Origin: Minwuiaceae bacterium
GTDB taxonomy: Bacteria > Pseudomonadota > Alphaproteobacteria > Minwuiales > Minwuiaceae
NCBI GenBank assembly: GCA_028278525.1
Contig: JANQEE010000013.1
Span: forward strand, 62,001-126,000
DNA length: 64,000 nt
Reading direction: 5' to 3'
Each line of letters opens with the position of its first letter. Position 1 is the first letter of the stretch. The notes under the pieces are model-generated. The model was not told where the DNA came from and searched no databases. It worked only from the letters and a program-made list of their open reading frames with translations. Shown one piece after another: positions 56,541-64,000 of the stretch. The position numbers were made by a program, and so were the translations under genes.

Positions 56541-57470
56541 TTAATCACGAATAAGTGTGTTCATCGAAGCGCGCCTCAGAAATACGGAGAACGCCCGCCC
56601 GTCGACCGAGGCAAGCCCAAGGAATATCAGCCCCATACCGGCGAAGGCGTTCCAATCCAGCCGTTCGCCCAAAATCGCCATGCCCAGGACCAAGGCGCTC
56701 ACCGGCACCAGCAATGTTACCAGCAGCAGATTGGTGGCGCCGGCGGTGGCCAGCAGGCGAAAATAGATCAGATAGGCCAACCCAGTGCTGAGCACGGCGA
56801 TGGCACCCATGGCGGCCCAGGTTAGAAGGTCGGGACCGGCATCGAACGGCTGCTCGAAGGCCAGCGCCAGCGGCAGCATCATGACCGTGCTGCCGGTCAG
56901 CATGCCGGCGGCGGCCACCGACGTCGGCACCGATTTCAGGCGGCGCCCGTAAATGCCGGCGCAGGCATAGGAAACCGCGGCACCGACGATCGCAAGCTGC
57001 CCCAAACCATGCAATCCAAGGCCCTGCAGCGCTTGCGGCCCGATCAGCAGGGCTACACCGCCAAGACCGAACAGTACACCGACGACCTTGCCCGGCGTCA
57101 TACGCTCGTCGCTGGTTAGGAAGTGGGCGAGAACCACCGTGAAAATCGGTGTCGTGCCGTTCAACACGGACGCCAGTCCACTGTCGATATGCACCTGGCC
57201 CCAGACGATCAGGCTGAATGGGATCGCATTGTTCAGCGCCCCCATGATGAAAAAGGCACCCCAAAGCCGCAGGTCACCGGGCATTCTGTCCCCGGACAGA
57301 TAAACCCACCCGATCAACACCAACGCCGCCAACCCGACCCGACCGACCACGACGGTCAAGGGCTCCAAGTCGCGCAACGCGATTTCGACAAAGAAGAACG
57401 ACCCGCCCCACAGAACGGACAGCGAGATCAGCAAAGCCCATTCGGTCGCGCCCATGGTCCGGTTCGCCAT
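56541..57470 (-). CDS. EamA/DMT-family transporter
   Basis: Drug/metabolite transporter superfamily protein of 309 residues with ten membrane helices in two EamA repeats. First repeat: LLISLSVLWGGSFFFVEIAL and RVGLAALVLIGWVYL; second: GQLAIVGAAVSYACAGIYGR and LGMAILGERLDWNAFAGMGL. ATG 57470 has GGAGAG upstream and is preferred over 57515. Substrate unknown. Confidence 0.86.
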   Translation of the reverse strand: MANRTMGATEWALLISLSVLWGGSFFFVEIALRDLEPLTVVVGRVGLAALVLIGWVYLSGDRMPGDLRLWGAFFIMGALNNAIPFSLIVWGQVHIDSGLASVLNGTTPIFTVVLAHFLTSDERMTPGKVVGVLFGLGGVALLIGPQALQGLGLHGLGQLAIVGAAVSYACAGIYGRRLKSVPTSVAAAGMLTGSTVMMLPLALAFEQPFDAGPDLLTWAAMGAIAVLSTGLAYLIYFRLLATAGATNLLLVTLLVPVSALVLGMAILGERLDWNAFAGMGLIFLGLASVDGRAFSVFLRRASMNTLIRD

Positions 57471-57566
57471 TTTATGCTCTCCACCCATTTGTTCAGGGCA
57501 TTTGACAGCCGACACAACGGGCTTTCTATCCGCGCATTGTCATGGAAGTCGAACCGGCAGAAGAGA

Positions 57567-58475
57567 TCAGCCGCGCGTCGACCGTTTCAGTTCTTCGAGT
57601 TCTTCGATAGTCCGCGGCCAGTCCTTCTTCAGCAACCGGGACAAGGCGCGGTCGGCCAGCAATTTGCCGCCGGTCTGGCAGACCGGGCAATAGTTGGTTT
57701 CGTTCGAGGCATAGCGGATCCGCTGCACCGGCGTGCCGCAGTCCGGGCATTGCTCGCCATAACGGCCGTGCACCGCCATGTCCGGCCTGAACGCCGTGAC
57801 CTTTTCCGGAAAACCATCACCGGTCTCGGCCTTCAGCGCGGCGATCCAATTCTCCAGCGTCGCTCGCGTCGCGTCATACAGCCGGCCGATCTCTTCCGCG
57901 CTCAATTTCTGCGTCATCGCCACCGGCGACAACCGCGCCCGGTGCAGGATCTCGTCCGAATAGGCATTGCCGATACCGCTGAACTTGCGCGGATCGGTCA
58001 GCGCCCGCTTCAGCGTGTGATTGGTGTCGGTCAGTGCCTGTTCGAAAGCGGCGCGGTCTATCTCGAAAATTTCCAGGCCGCCCGGGTCGTGCGCCGCCAG
58101 ATCCGAGTCGCCCTGCACCACGTGCAGGGACGCCCGCTTCTTCGACCCGGCTTCGGTCAGAATCAGCGTGCCATCCGCAAAATCGAACGCCGCCAAGCCA
58201 CGCTTGCCTGGAAGTCCTGCGTCCGGCTTTTGCCAATGCAGCCGGCCGGCAATCATCAGGTGGATTACCAGCCACAGGTCGTCCTGCAGGCCGATGGCAA
58301 TGCGCTTGCCGAGCCGTTTCAGGCCCAGCACCTGCTTGCCTTCAGCAGCCGAAACGGGCGGCGTCACGGTGCGCAGCAGGAACGGGTTGCCCAGCCTGAC
58401 CTTCTGAAGCGTCGCACCGACGATCCGCTTCTCCAGCGCTTCGATGTAGATGGTAACGTCGGGCAGCTCGGGCAT
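57567..58475 (-). CDS. Fpg/Nei-family DNA glycosylase
   Basis: Formamidopyrimidine-DNA glycosylase family, 302 residues. After Met removal the catalytic Pro1 and Glu2 are kept ([10 protein letters not shown]). The conserved lysine is in [10 protein letters not shown], the DNA-binding helix-two-turn-helix in [20 protein letters not shown], and the C-terminal zinc finger ligands are C243, C246, C263 and C266. It removes oxidised bases such as 8-oxoG. The sequence differs from typical MutM ([12 protein letters not shown] in the middle), so it may be the Fpg-like paralogue rather than the main enzyme. Confidence 0.88.
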   Translation of the reverse strand: MPELPDVTIYIEALEKRIVGATLQKVRLGNPFLLRTVTPPVSAAEGKQVLGLKRLGKRIAIGLQDDLWLVIHLMIAGRLHWQKPDAGLPGKRGLAAFDFADGTLILTEAGSKKRASLHVVQGDSDLAAHDPGGLEIFEIDRAAFEQALTDTNHTLKRALTDPRKFSGIGNAYSDEILHRARLSPVAMTQKLSAEEIGRLYDATRATLENWIAALKAETGDGFPEKVTAFRPDMAVHGRYGEQCPDCGTPVQRIRYASNETNYCPVCQTGGKLLADRALSRLLKKDWPRTIEELEELKRSTRG

Positions 58476-58586
58476 GGCAGTAGTACCTTCGCATCGGCGC
58501 GGACCGGCAACAAGGGCGCCGCGTTGGACGAGCGGAACGGCGCTCTGATAGTCTCGCCCTGCACAAAACCGGAATGGGAGGCCAGG

Positions 58587-59045
58587 ATGGGCGCCGAAGC
58601 GCGGCTAAAGGAACTCGGAATAGACCTGCCCGAACCGATGCCGCCGGCCGGTCTTTACGCCGGCGCCACGACGGTCGACAAAATGGTGTTCGTGGCCGGC
58701 CATGGTCCGGTCGGGTCGAACGGCGAGATCGTCACCGGTAAGGTGCCGAGCGAGCGCAGCGTCGAAGAGGCGGTCACGGCCGCGCGCTTGACGGGCTTAA
58801 GCGCCCTGGCGTCACTGCGCGCCGAGATCGGCGACTTGGACCGGGTCGACCGGGTGGTGAAGATCTTCGGCATGGTCAACGCGGATCCCGACTTCAAGGA
58901 ACACCCCAAAGTCATCGACGGCTTTTCCCAGTTGATGATCGACGTGTTCGGCGAGGCCGGCCGCGCCTCCCGCTCCGCCGTGGGGCTCGGCTCGCTGCCG
59001 TTTCAGATCTCGGTCGAGGTCGAAATGGTGGTGACACTGAAATGA
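58587..59045 (+). CDS. RidA/YjgF-family protein
   Basis: Protein of 152 residues of the larger RidA-like subgroup: [40 protein letters not shown] and [20 protein letters not shown]. RidA proteins hydrolyse reactive enamines and imines formed by PLP dehydratases; the canonical arginine region appears here as [10 protein letters not shown], and the fit to the active-site set is only partial. A strong GGGAGG ribosome-binding site precedes ATG 58587. A threonine-dehydratase-like gene is 2.6 kb upstream. Confidence 0.85.
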   Translation: MGAEARLKELGIDLPEPMPPAGLYAGATTVDKMVFVAGHGPVGSNGEIVTGKVPSERSVEEAVTAARLTGLSALASLRAEIGDLDRVDRVVKIFGMVNADPDFKEHPKVIDGFSQLMIDVFGEAGRASRSAVGLGSLPFQISVEVEMVVTLK

Positions 59046-59064
59046 CCCGTTCCGGCCGGGACTG

Positions 59065-60438
59065 ATGCCGGACCCGGGCCAGCGATCCAGCGATCCGATC
59101 GCGGCGGCCTTCGCGCGCGAACAGGACCGGGGAATGCGCATCGGTCTCCGCGTCCGCCTCGCTCTGACGGCAGTCATCACCGTCTGGGTTCTGATCGAGA
59201 ACGGCTGGCTGGCGGGTTCGTTCTATCTCCCGTTCCTGGCGTTCTTCGCTCTGTCCGGCGCCGCCTATCTATGGGTCGCCCGGTTTCCGTCGATGGTGCG
59301 GCTTTGGCCGTATCTGTTGGCTATGTCCGACGCGGGATTGCTGACCTGCATAATCCTTGTCGCAAATCCGTGGGACGGCCTTTCTTTTCCGGCCACCGCC
59401 CGGCTCGATTTCGGCAACGAAGTCTATTTCATCCTGCTGATCGTCGGCTCGGCCTTTACATTCTCGCCTCTGGTCGTCGCCTGGAGCGGTATTGCCTGCG
59501 CTCTCGCTTGGGGCATCGGCGTCGGATTCATCGCCACCCTGCCGGACACCGTTCTGTTCCTGTCTGCCGAGCAATGGGAGGGCTTCAGCAATGCCGAGAA
59601 ACTGGCCTTCGCCAGCGACCCGCATATGCTGCCGGTCGGCCGGTTGGCTCGACAATTGTTGATCTTCGTCCTGGCCGGCCTGGCGCTGGCCGTCCTGGTG
59701 TGGCGGGTTCGCCGGATCGTCTACAACCAGGCCGAAGCGGCGCGGGAGCGCACCAACCTGGCCCGCTATTTCTCGCCCAACATGGTCGACCAGTTGGCCC
59801 GTACTGATACGCCGTTGGCCGCCGCGCGGACCCAGGAGGTCGCGGTGTTGTTCGTCGACATCGTCGGCTTTACGGGCTTGAGCGAAGCCATGCCGCCGGA
59901 CCGGCTGATCGCGCTGCTACGTCGTATCCACGGCATCCTCTCGCATCAGGTGTTCGTCCATGGCGGCACGCTGGAGAAATTTACCGGCGACGGCCTGATG
60001 GCGACCTTCGGCACGCCGGCGAAAGGCGACGGCGATGCCGGCAACGCGCTGCAATGCGCCATCGCCATGGCGGATGCCATCGCGGCCGAACACCATGCCG
60101 GCGCCGGCAATGGCGATCCGCCGGTCGATATCGGCGTCGGCCTGCATTACGGCCCAGTGGTGTTGGGCGATATCGGCGACGAGAACCGCCTCGAATTCGC
60201 CGTCCTCGGCGATACCGTCAATGTCTCGAGCCGCCTGGAGCGGCTGACCCGCGACCTCGGCACCCGCGTCGTCACAAGCGCGGAAACCGTCGCGGCGGCG
60301 CGCGCCGAAGGCCTGGAGGACAAAGCCGTCTTCGGCCGCCTGCGTGCCCTGACCGGCCAGCGGCTTACCGGCCGGGCCGAGCCGATTGACGTCTGGGTTT
60401 TAACGGAGGTCGGCGGGCCGGCCTCCATCGCGCCCTAA
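59065..60438 (+). CDS. Membrane-bound class III adenylate cyclase
   Basis: Protein of 457 residues. The N-terminal half has about five to six hydrophobic helices (residues 30-215). The cyclase catalytic domain spans about 255-440: FVDIVGFTG with metal-binding D265, and LEKFTGDGLMATFG with D309; then DIGVGLHYGPVVLGDIGDEN and VLGDTVNVSSRLERLTR. The motifs favour adenylate cyclase, so it should make cAMP. The membrane part may sense a signal. Its end overlaps the convergent OsmC gene by 4 bases. Confidence 0.9.
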   Translation: MPDPGQRSSDPIAAAFAREQDRGMRIGLRVRLALTAVITVWVLIENGWLAGSFYLPFLAFFALSGAAYLWVARFPSMVRLWPYLLAMSDAGLLTCIILVANPWDGLSFPATARLDFGNEVYFILLIVGSAFTFSPLVVAWSGIACALAWGIGVGFIATLPDTVLFLSAEQWEGFSNAEKLAFASDPHMLPVGRLARQLLIFVLAGLALAVLVWRVRRIVYNQAEAARERTNLARYFSPNMVDQLARTDTPLAAARTQEVAVLFVDIVGFTGLSEAMPPDRLIALLRRIHGILSHQVFVHGGTLEKFTGDGLMATFGTPAKGDGDAGNALQCAIAMADAIAAEHHAGAGNGDPPVDIGVGLHYGPVVLGDIGDENRLEFAVLGDTVNVSSRLERLTRDLGTRVVTSAETVAAARAEGLEDKAVFGRLRALTGQRLTGRAEPIDVWVLTEVGGPASIAP

Positions 60439-61019
60439 CCTTCGAGAACCAACTCGGCGTCGATTTCGACCGGCCGCGAAACGTTGAAGTAGTTCGGCGA
60501 CGTCTTGATCACCGTGCGGTGGATTTCGTCGAACTGCTCCGGCGTGCCGTCGCCTTTGATCCGAACGACGTAGCGGATCTTCTCGTAGCCGGGGCGCACC
60601 GTCTCATCGATCCCGAGGAAACCGCGCAGGTCCAAAGCGCCGGCCGTCTCGATCTCCAGCTTTTCCAACGTGATCCCACGCACCGACGCGCCGGCGACAT
60701 AGCCGACCGTGACGCAGGCATTGAGCGCGGTCATCAGCAATTCCTGCGGGTTCGCCGCCGTGTTCTCGCCCAGCAACTCGAACGGCTCGTCGACGGCGAT
60801 CTTGAAATCGCGCTTAACCGTCTCGCCGCCGATTGTGTAGGATTCAACCGTCGCCTCGCACCGCGTCTGGCCCTTCCAGGCCGATTTCACGCGGAACTCG
60901 ACGATGCCCCTGGCGGAATCCTGCTCTATCTCGCCGATCACCTGCTGCAGGGCGTCGACATCCAGTCCGTTGACGCGTCCGTCGTCGGTCGGTTTCACGG
61001 TCCGTGCTTGCCTACTCAT
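60435..61019 (-). CDS. OsmC-family protein lacking the second catalytic cysteine
   Basis: OsmC/Ohr superfamily protein of 194 residues. The first active-site cysteine is in NPQELLMTALNACVTVGYVA. At the place of the second cysteine (CPV in OsmC) it reads TSPNYFNVSRPVE, without Cys, so classical thiol peroxidase chemistry is doubtful. Another Cys lies at GQTRCEATVESY. AAGGAG precedes ATG 61019; the frame is open to 61091. It is downstream of, and probably co-transcribed with, the diiron protein gene (41 bases). Confidence 0.82.
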   Translation of the reverse strand: MSRQARTVKPTDDGRVNGLDVDALQQVIGEIEQDSARGIVEFRVKSAWKGQTRCEATVESYTIGGETVKRDFKIAVDEPFELLGENTAANPQELLMTALNACVTVGYVAGASVRGITLEKLEIETAGALDLRGFLGIDETVRPGYEKIRYVVRIKGDGTPEQFDEIHRTVIKTSPNYFNVSRPVEIDAELVLEG

Positions 61020-61059
61020 TGTCGTTCTCCTTCGCTTGTCTTCGGTATCACCGGCCGGT

Positions 61060-61971
61060 TCAGCAGAACGCCGGCGCGACCGCCGCCACACGCTCCCTGG
61101 CGGCGGGTTTCAGTTCCTCCAGGGTCGCCAGGAAGTTCGGATGGGTCATGCCGGTGCCGAGGAAGGTCCAGCGGTTCGCCTGATGCTGCACGATGCGGAA
61201 GGTTCCCGCGTCGGTGTCCGACAGGCGCCGGCCGATCGACCGGCACAGGCTGTCCAGGTCGAACTCGACCTGCTGCTTCAACCCTTCGTCCAGCATCATG
61301 CCGATCTCGAGGTATTCCTCGACCGCAGCCTCGATCTCGCCCTCACTGCACATCCTGGCGATACTCCGGACCATCAGGGTGTCGAGCTTGGCGTGCTGCG
61401 CCTCTTCCATCCAATGATGCTTCAGCAGACTCTTGAACTGCGGGTCCAATTGCTCGTCGCCCCGGATGCTCTCCACATAGTGGCGCTGCGTCATCCACTC
61501 GATGTGCAGGATGACCAGCGCCACGGCCAGCGGATGGTGCTTCAGCACAGCGCGCGCGATCTCCTGCGGCGGGCCTATCACCGCGCAGGCGGTGCCGAAG
61601 CCCCGCTCGAAGTCGGCGCGGAACTGCTTGAACAAATGAATGTGCTTGGCCTCCTCCTCGGCAAAGGCCAAGAAGGCGCGGACCCGGCAATCGTCGCCCG
61701 AAAGCTGCGGCCTGGCATGATCTAGAACGAACGGCAGGATGAATTCCTCGACCAGGCCGAAGATATACAGATAGCCGTGGCCGCGGATCTGGTTGAGCGC
61801 CCGCTGCTCGACCGGAGTCAGGAAACCCAGGGCCTGGGCACGGACATAGGTTTCCGGCAGGAACGGCTTGCCGAAATCGAGCCGAAGATCCCCGCCGATC
61901 AGGTCCTCCACCCGCCAATTGACGCGCTCGGACGCGGCGAGGATCGCCTGGTAGCTGTATTGATGTTCCAT
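61060..61971 (-). CDS. Ferritin-like diiron carboxylate protein
   Basis: Helical protein of 303 residues with the ligand pattern of a diiron four-helix bundle: GLVEEFILPF (Glu), FAEEEAKHIHLFKQF (Glu and ExxH), VILHIEWMTQRHY (Glu) and HHWMEEAQHAKLD (Glu and ExxH). It may be an oxygenase or oxidase of the AurF or related type; the exact family was not recognised. It diverges from the BTAD-ATPase regulator across 255 bases and is followed by an OsmC-like gene, suggesting a small oxidative or detoxification unit. Confidence 0.72.
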   Translation of the reverse strand: MEHQYSYQAILAASERVNWRVEDLIGGDLRLDFGKPFLPETYVRAQALGFLTPVEQRALNQIRGHGYLYIFGLVEEFILPFVLDHARPQLSGDDCRVRAFLAFAEEEAKHIHLFKQFRADFERGFGTACAVIGPPQEIARAVLKHHPLAVALVILHIEWMTQRHYVESIRGDEQLDPQFKSLLKHHWMEEAQHAKLDTLMVRSIARMCSEGEIEAAVEEYLEIGMMLDEGLKQQVEFDLDSLCRSIGRRLSDTDAGTFRIVQHQANRWTFLGTGMTHPNFLATLEELKPAARERVAAVAPAFC

Positions 61972-62226
61972 GGTGCGCTCCCTTCGAAATCTGCCTGGTT
62001 GGTCAACCGGTAGTTAGGAAGGGCTCAGTTGAGCGAGCGTTTGAATCACCGTTGAATTCGCGTTGTTTTGGCGATCCGGGCGTGGAAATTGCCGCGCGAT
62101 CCACCAAATGCGTTGCCAGTGGACTTTGCCGGCGATTGGGACATTGGTGTGGCATCTGATCTAGTCTATTCAACGGATGTTGCGCGTGGACGGGCGGAAA
62201 CCCGGCGCCAACACGGGTGGGGACCG

Positions 62227-64000
62227 ATGTCTGGGACGGAAACGCTGCAGATTCGACTGCTGGGTGGGATGGAGGTCGTGCGCGGCGGCGAGCCGCTGGT
62301 CCTCCCGCCGTCGAAGAAAACCCGTGCCTTGCTGGTTTACCTTGTCATGACTGGACGGGCTCACCGGCGAGAAAGGCTGTGCGACCTGCTCTGGGACGTA
62401 CCCGACGATCCGCGCGGCGCGTTGCGCTGGAGCCTCAGCAAACTGCGCCCTTTGGTCGACGATCCGCAGCGGCCCAGAATCATTGCCGGCCGCGACACCG
62501 TCGCTTTCGACGCGGACGGCATAAGCGTCGATCTGCTCGATATTCGCCGTCGTCTCGCAGCCGGCATAGACTCCGCCTCGACCGAGCAACTGACGGACCT
62601 GGTCAATCAGTTCCGCGGCGAATTCGTCGAGGGCCTGGAACTGCCGAATTGCTATGACTTCCACGCCTGGTGCACGGCGGAGCGGGAGGAAGTCCGTGCC
62701 CTGCAGACGGCAATCCTGCGCGCCCTGATCAGCCGGCTGGCGGCCCGCGCCGATGTCGCCCTGCCCCACGCCCGCGCCCTCGTCCAGATCGACCCGCTCA
62801 GCGGCGACGCGCAGGCCGAGTTGTTGCGGCTGCTGGCGGCAACCGGACGGCGCGGCGAGGCCGAGCACCAATACAGCGCCGGTCGCCGGCTACTGCAGCA
62901 ATTGGGCCCGGACGAGTTGGAGGCGCTGGATCGCGCCTGGCGCCGGATAGCGTCCGCGCCGGCCGACACCGGCCGACGACCGTCGCTCGCCGGGGTCTCC
63001 GCCACCCCCTCGCCGACGACGGCACCCGATTTCGATCATGCGTCGCTCGACGAACCGCCGGCGACGGTTCTGGTCGGACGGACCGCCGAAAGGGCTCGGC
63101 TGCGCGAGATGATGGATACAATCCGGTCGCAACGACGCGAAGGGGTCATATTGCTGAAGGGCGAGCCTGGGATCGGCAAAAGCCGTTTGCTGGCAGCCTT
63201 GGTCGCGACGGCGAAGGAACAGGGGGCCACGGTCCTCGACGGCGAAGCCTTCGAAGCGGAAAGCGGCCGGCCCTACGGCCCCTGGATCGATGCCCTGCGG
63301 CGCGTGCCGGCGGTATCGGTGGGTCCGACGCTCGGCAACGAACTGGCGCCGTTGCTGCCGGAGCTCGGCCAAGACGAGGATACGGAACCGAGTCGCGACC
63401 GGCTGTTCGGAGCGGTGGTCGAATTGATCGCCGCCCGCGCCCACAGCACCGGCCTGGTGGTGCTGGCCCTGGACGATGTCCAATGGATTGACGAGGCGTC
63501 CGCATCGCTCCTGCACTACGTCGTCAGAATGAACCGACACCGGCCGGTCATGATCGTTCTCGCCGGGCGCGAAGGAGAACTGCCCGACAACGAGCCGATG
63601 CTTCGTGTGCTGCGCGGCATGCGGCGGGACCGCGTTATCGACGAAATCGCGCTCGGCCCGCTTGGCGATTCAGAGATCGCCGAACTGGTTCAGCACGTCG
63701 CGCCGGAGATCGACACGAGGCGTGTATTCGCCGAAAGCGCCGGAAATCCGTTGTTCGCACTCGAAGTGGCACGCGCTTTGCCGCACCGGCAGGAAGAGGA
63801 TATGCCGCAAACCGTGACCGAGTTGGTCCGGGACCGCATTGACCGCCTGCCTGACTTGGCGACGGACATGCTGCGCTGGGCCGCGGTGATGGGCGTGTCG
63901 TTCAATCTGCGCCGCTTGCCGCACCTGATTGCCGCCGACCTGGACGAGTTGGTCACCTCGCTGGAAGTGCTCGAACGGCATGCGCTGCTGCGTCAGGGCC
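62227..64000 (+). CDS. SARP/BTAD-type regulator with AAA ATPase domain (3' end outside window)
   Basis: 591 codons read open to the window end without a stop. The N-terminus (LQIRLLGGMEVVRGGEPLVL, then KKTRALLVYLVMTGRAHRRE and LSKLRPLV) is a winged-helix OmpR-like DNA-binding region. Residues about 95-245 form a bacterial transcriptional activator domain (IDPLSGDAQAELLRLLAATG). From about 280 a signalling NTPase begins: VLVGRTAERARLREMM, Walker A GEPGIGKSRLL and Walker B region VVLALDDVQWIDEAS. AfsR/SARP-like and MalT-like regulators have this build. It probably controls the divergent diiron-OsmC genes, by position. Confidence 0.85.
   Translation, partial: MSGTETLQIRLLGGMEVVRGGEPLVLPPSKKTRALLVYLVMTGRAHRRERLCDLLWDVPDDPRGALRWSLSKLRPLVDDPQRPRIIAGRDTVAFDADGISVDLLDIRRRLAAGIDSASTEQLTDLVNQFRGEFVEGLELPNCYDFHAWCTAEREEVRALQTAILRALISRLAARADVALPHARALVQIDPLSGDAQAELLRLLAATGRRGEAEHQYSAGRRLLQQLGPDELEALDRAWRRIASAPADTGRRPSLAGVSATPSPTTAPDFDHASLDEPPATVLVGRTAERARLREMMDTIRSQRREGVILLKGEPGIGKSRLLAALVATAKEQGATVLDGEAFEAESGRPYGPWIDALRRVPAVSVGPTLGNELAPLLPELGQDEDTEPSRDRLFGAVVELIAARAHSTGLVVLALDDVQWIDEASASLLHYVVRMNRHRPVMIVLAGREGELPDNEPMLRVLRGMRRDRVIDEIALGPLGDSEIAELVQHVAPEIDTRRVFAESAGNPLFALEVARALPHRQEEDMPQTVTELVRDRIDRLPDLATDMLRWAAVMGVSFNLRRLPHLIAADLDELVTSLEVLERHALLRQG

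Noticed and set aside
57123-59045. 640-codon plus-strand frame across the EamA, Fpg and RidA genes
   Set aside because: Only the last 152 codons (RidA) are real; the remainder is antisense to the EamA and Fpg genes and shows no family motifs.

Overview
The window looks like a chromosomal segment of a GC-rich alphaproteobacterium, probably of the Rhodospirillales or a related order. The grounds are a CcrM-type GANTC methyltransferase beside rnhB, the split b/b' ATP synthase Fo operon, the ctaCD-ctaB-ctaG-ctaE-DUF983-surf1 oxidase cluster, the ispH-thrB-rnhA run, the mutY/DUF721-dsbA-smc arrangement and a plant-type glutamate-cysteine ligase. Genes are dense, often overlap by 1-20 bases, and nearly all are intact. 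I saw no tRNA, rRNA, insertion sequence, integrase or CRISPR array.

Layout. 1-3.9 kb: end of a lytic transglycosylase, moaB, two small glycosyltransferases and a radical SAM protein. 4-7.7 kb: CPA2 antiporter, rnhB, ccrM (three GANTC sites in its promoter region) and an EF-hand protein. 7.7-13.6 kb: mutY diverging from DUF721-dsbA-smc. 13.7-16.2 kb: ATP synthase Fo operon atpI-B-E-F'-F. 16.3-18.1 kb: a PhyH dioxygenase, then a carboxymuconolactone decarboxylase homologue divergent from an HxlR regulator across a tandem operator. 18.2-22.9 kb: glycine cleavage operon gcvT-H-PA-PB behind a tandem glycine riboswitch. 23-30.2 kb: Mpo1-like, LysE, lipoprotein and CDGSH genes, ispH-thrB-rnhA, NfeD/SPFH and a phage-CII-like regulator. 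30.6-34.7 kb: a GT4 glycosyltransferase, peroxiredoxin, DsbD-N-like protein, YqgE and a GNAT acetyltransferase.

34.8-45.1 kb: a long minus-strand block with the aa3 cytochrome oxidase and its assembly factors, then M32 peptidase, thrC and M16 peptidase; a RegA/PrrA-like palindrome lies upstream of ctaC. 45.4-48.5 kb: tldD, a di-haem cytochrome and a small secreted protein. 48.5-56 kb: gshA, rsmE, an ETF-beta lysine methyltransferase-like gene, ubiA, a DCC protein, ubiD and a threonine dehydratase. Between ubiA-DCC and ubiD, on the opposite strand, sit a second atpE gene and an unrecognised two-helix membrane protein. 56-64 kb: PAS protein, EamA transporter, Fpg glycosylase, RidA, adenylate cyclase, OsmC, a diiron protein and a large BTAD-ATPase regulator cut by the window end.

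The most unusual feature is the orphan atpE copy at 53.1-53.4 kb. Its protein differs from the operon copy at only 2 of 75 positions, while 22 other codons carry silent changes. It is therefore an old duplicate kept under strong protein-level selection, paired with an unknown membrane protein. Several operator-like inverted repeats in divergent intergenic regions are also reported. All family assignments rest on reading motifs; no database search was possible.
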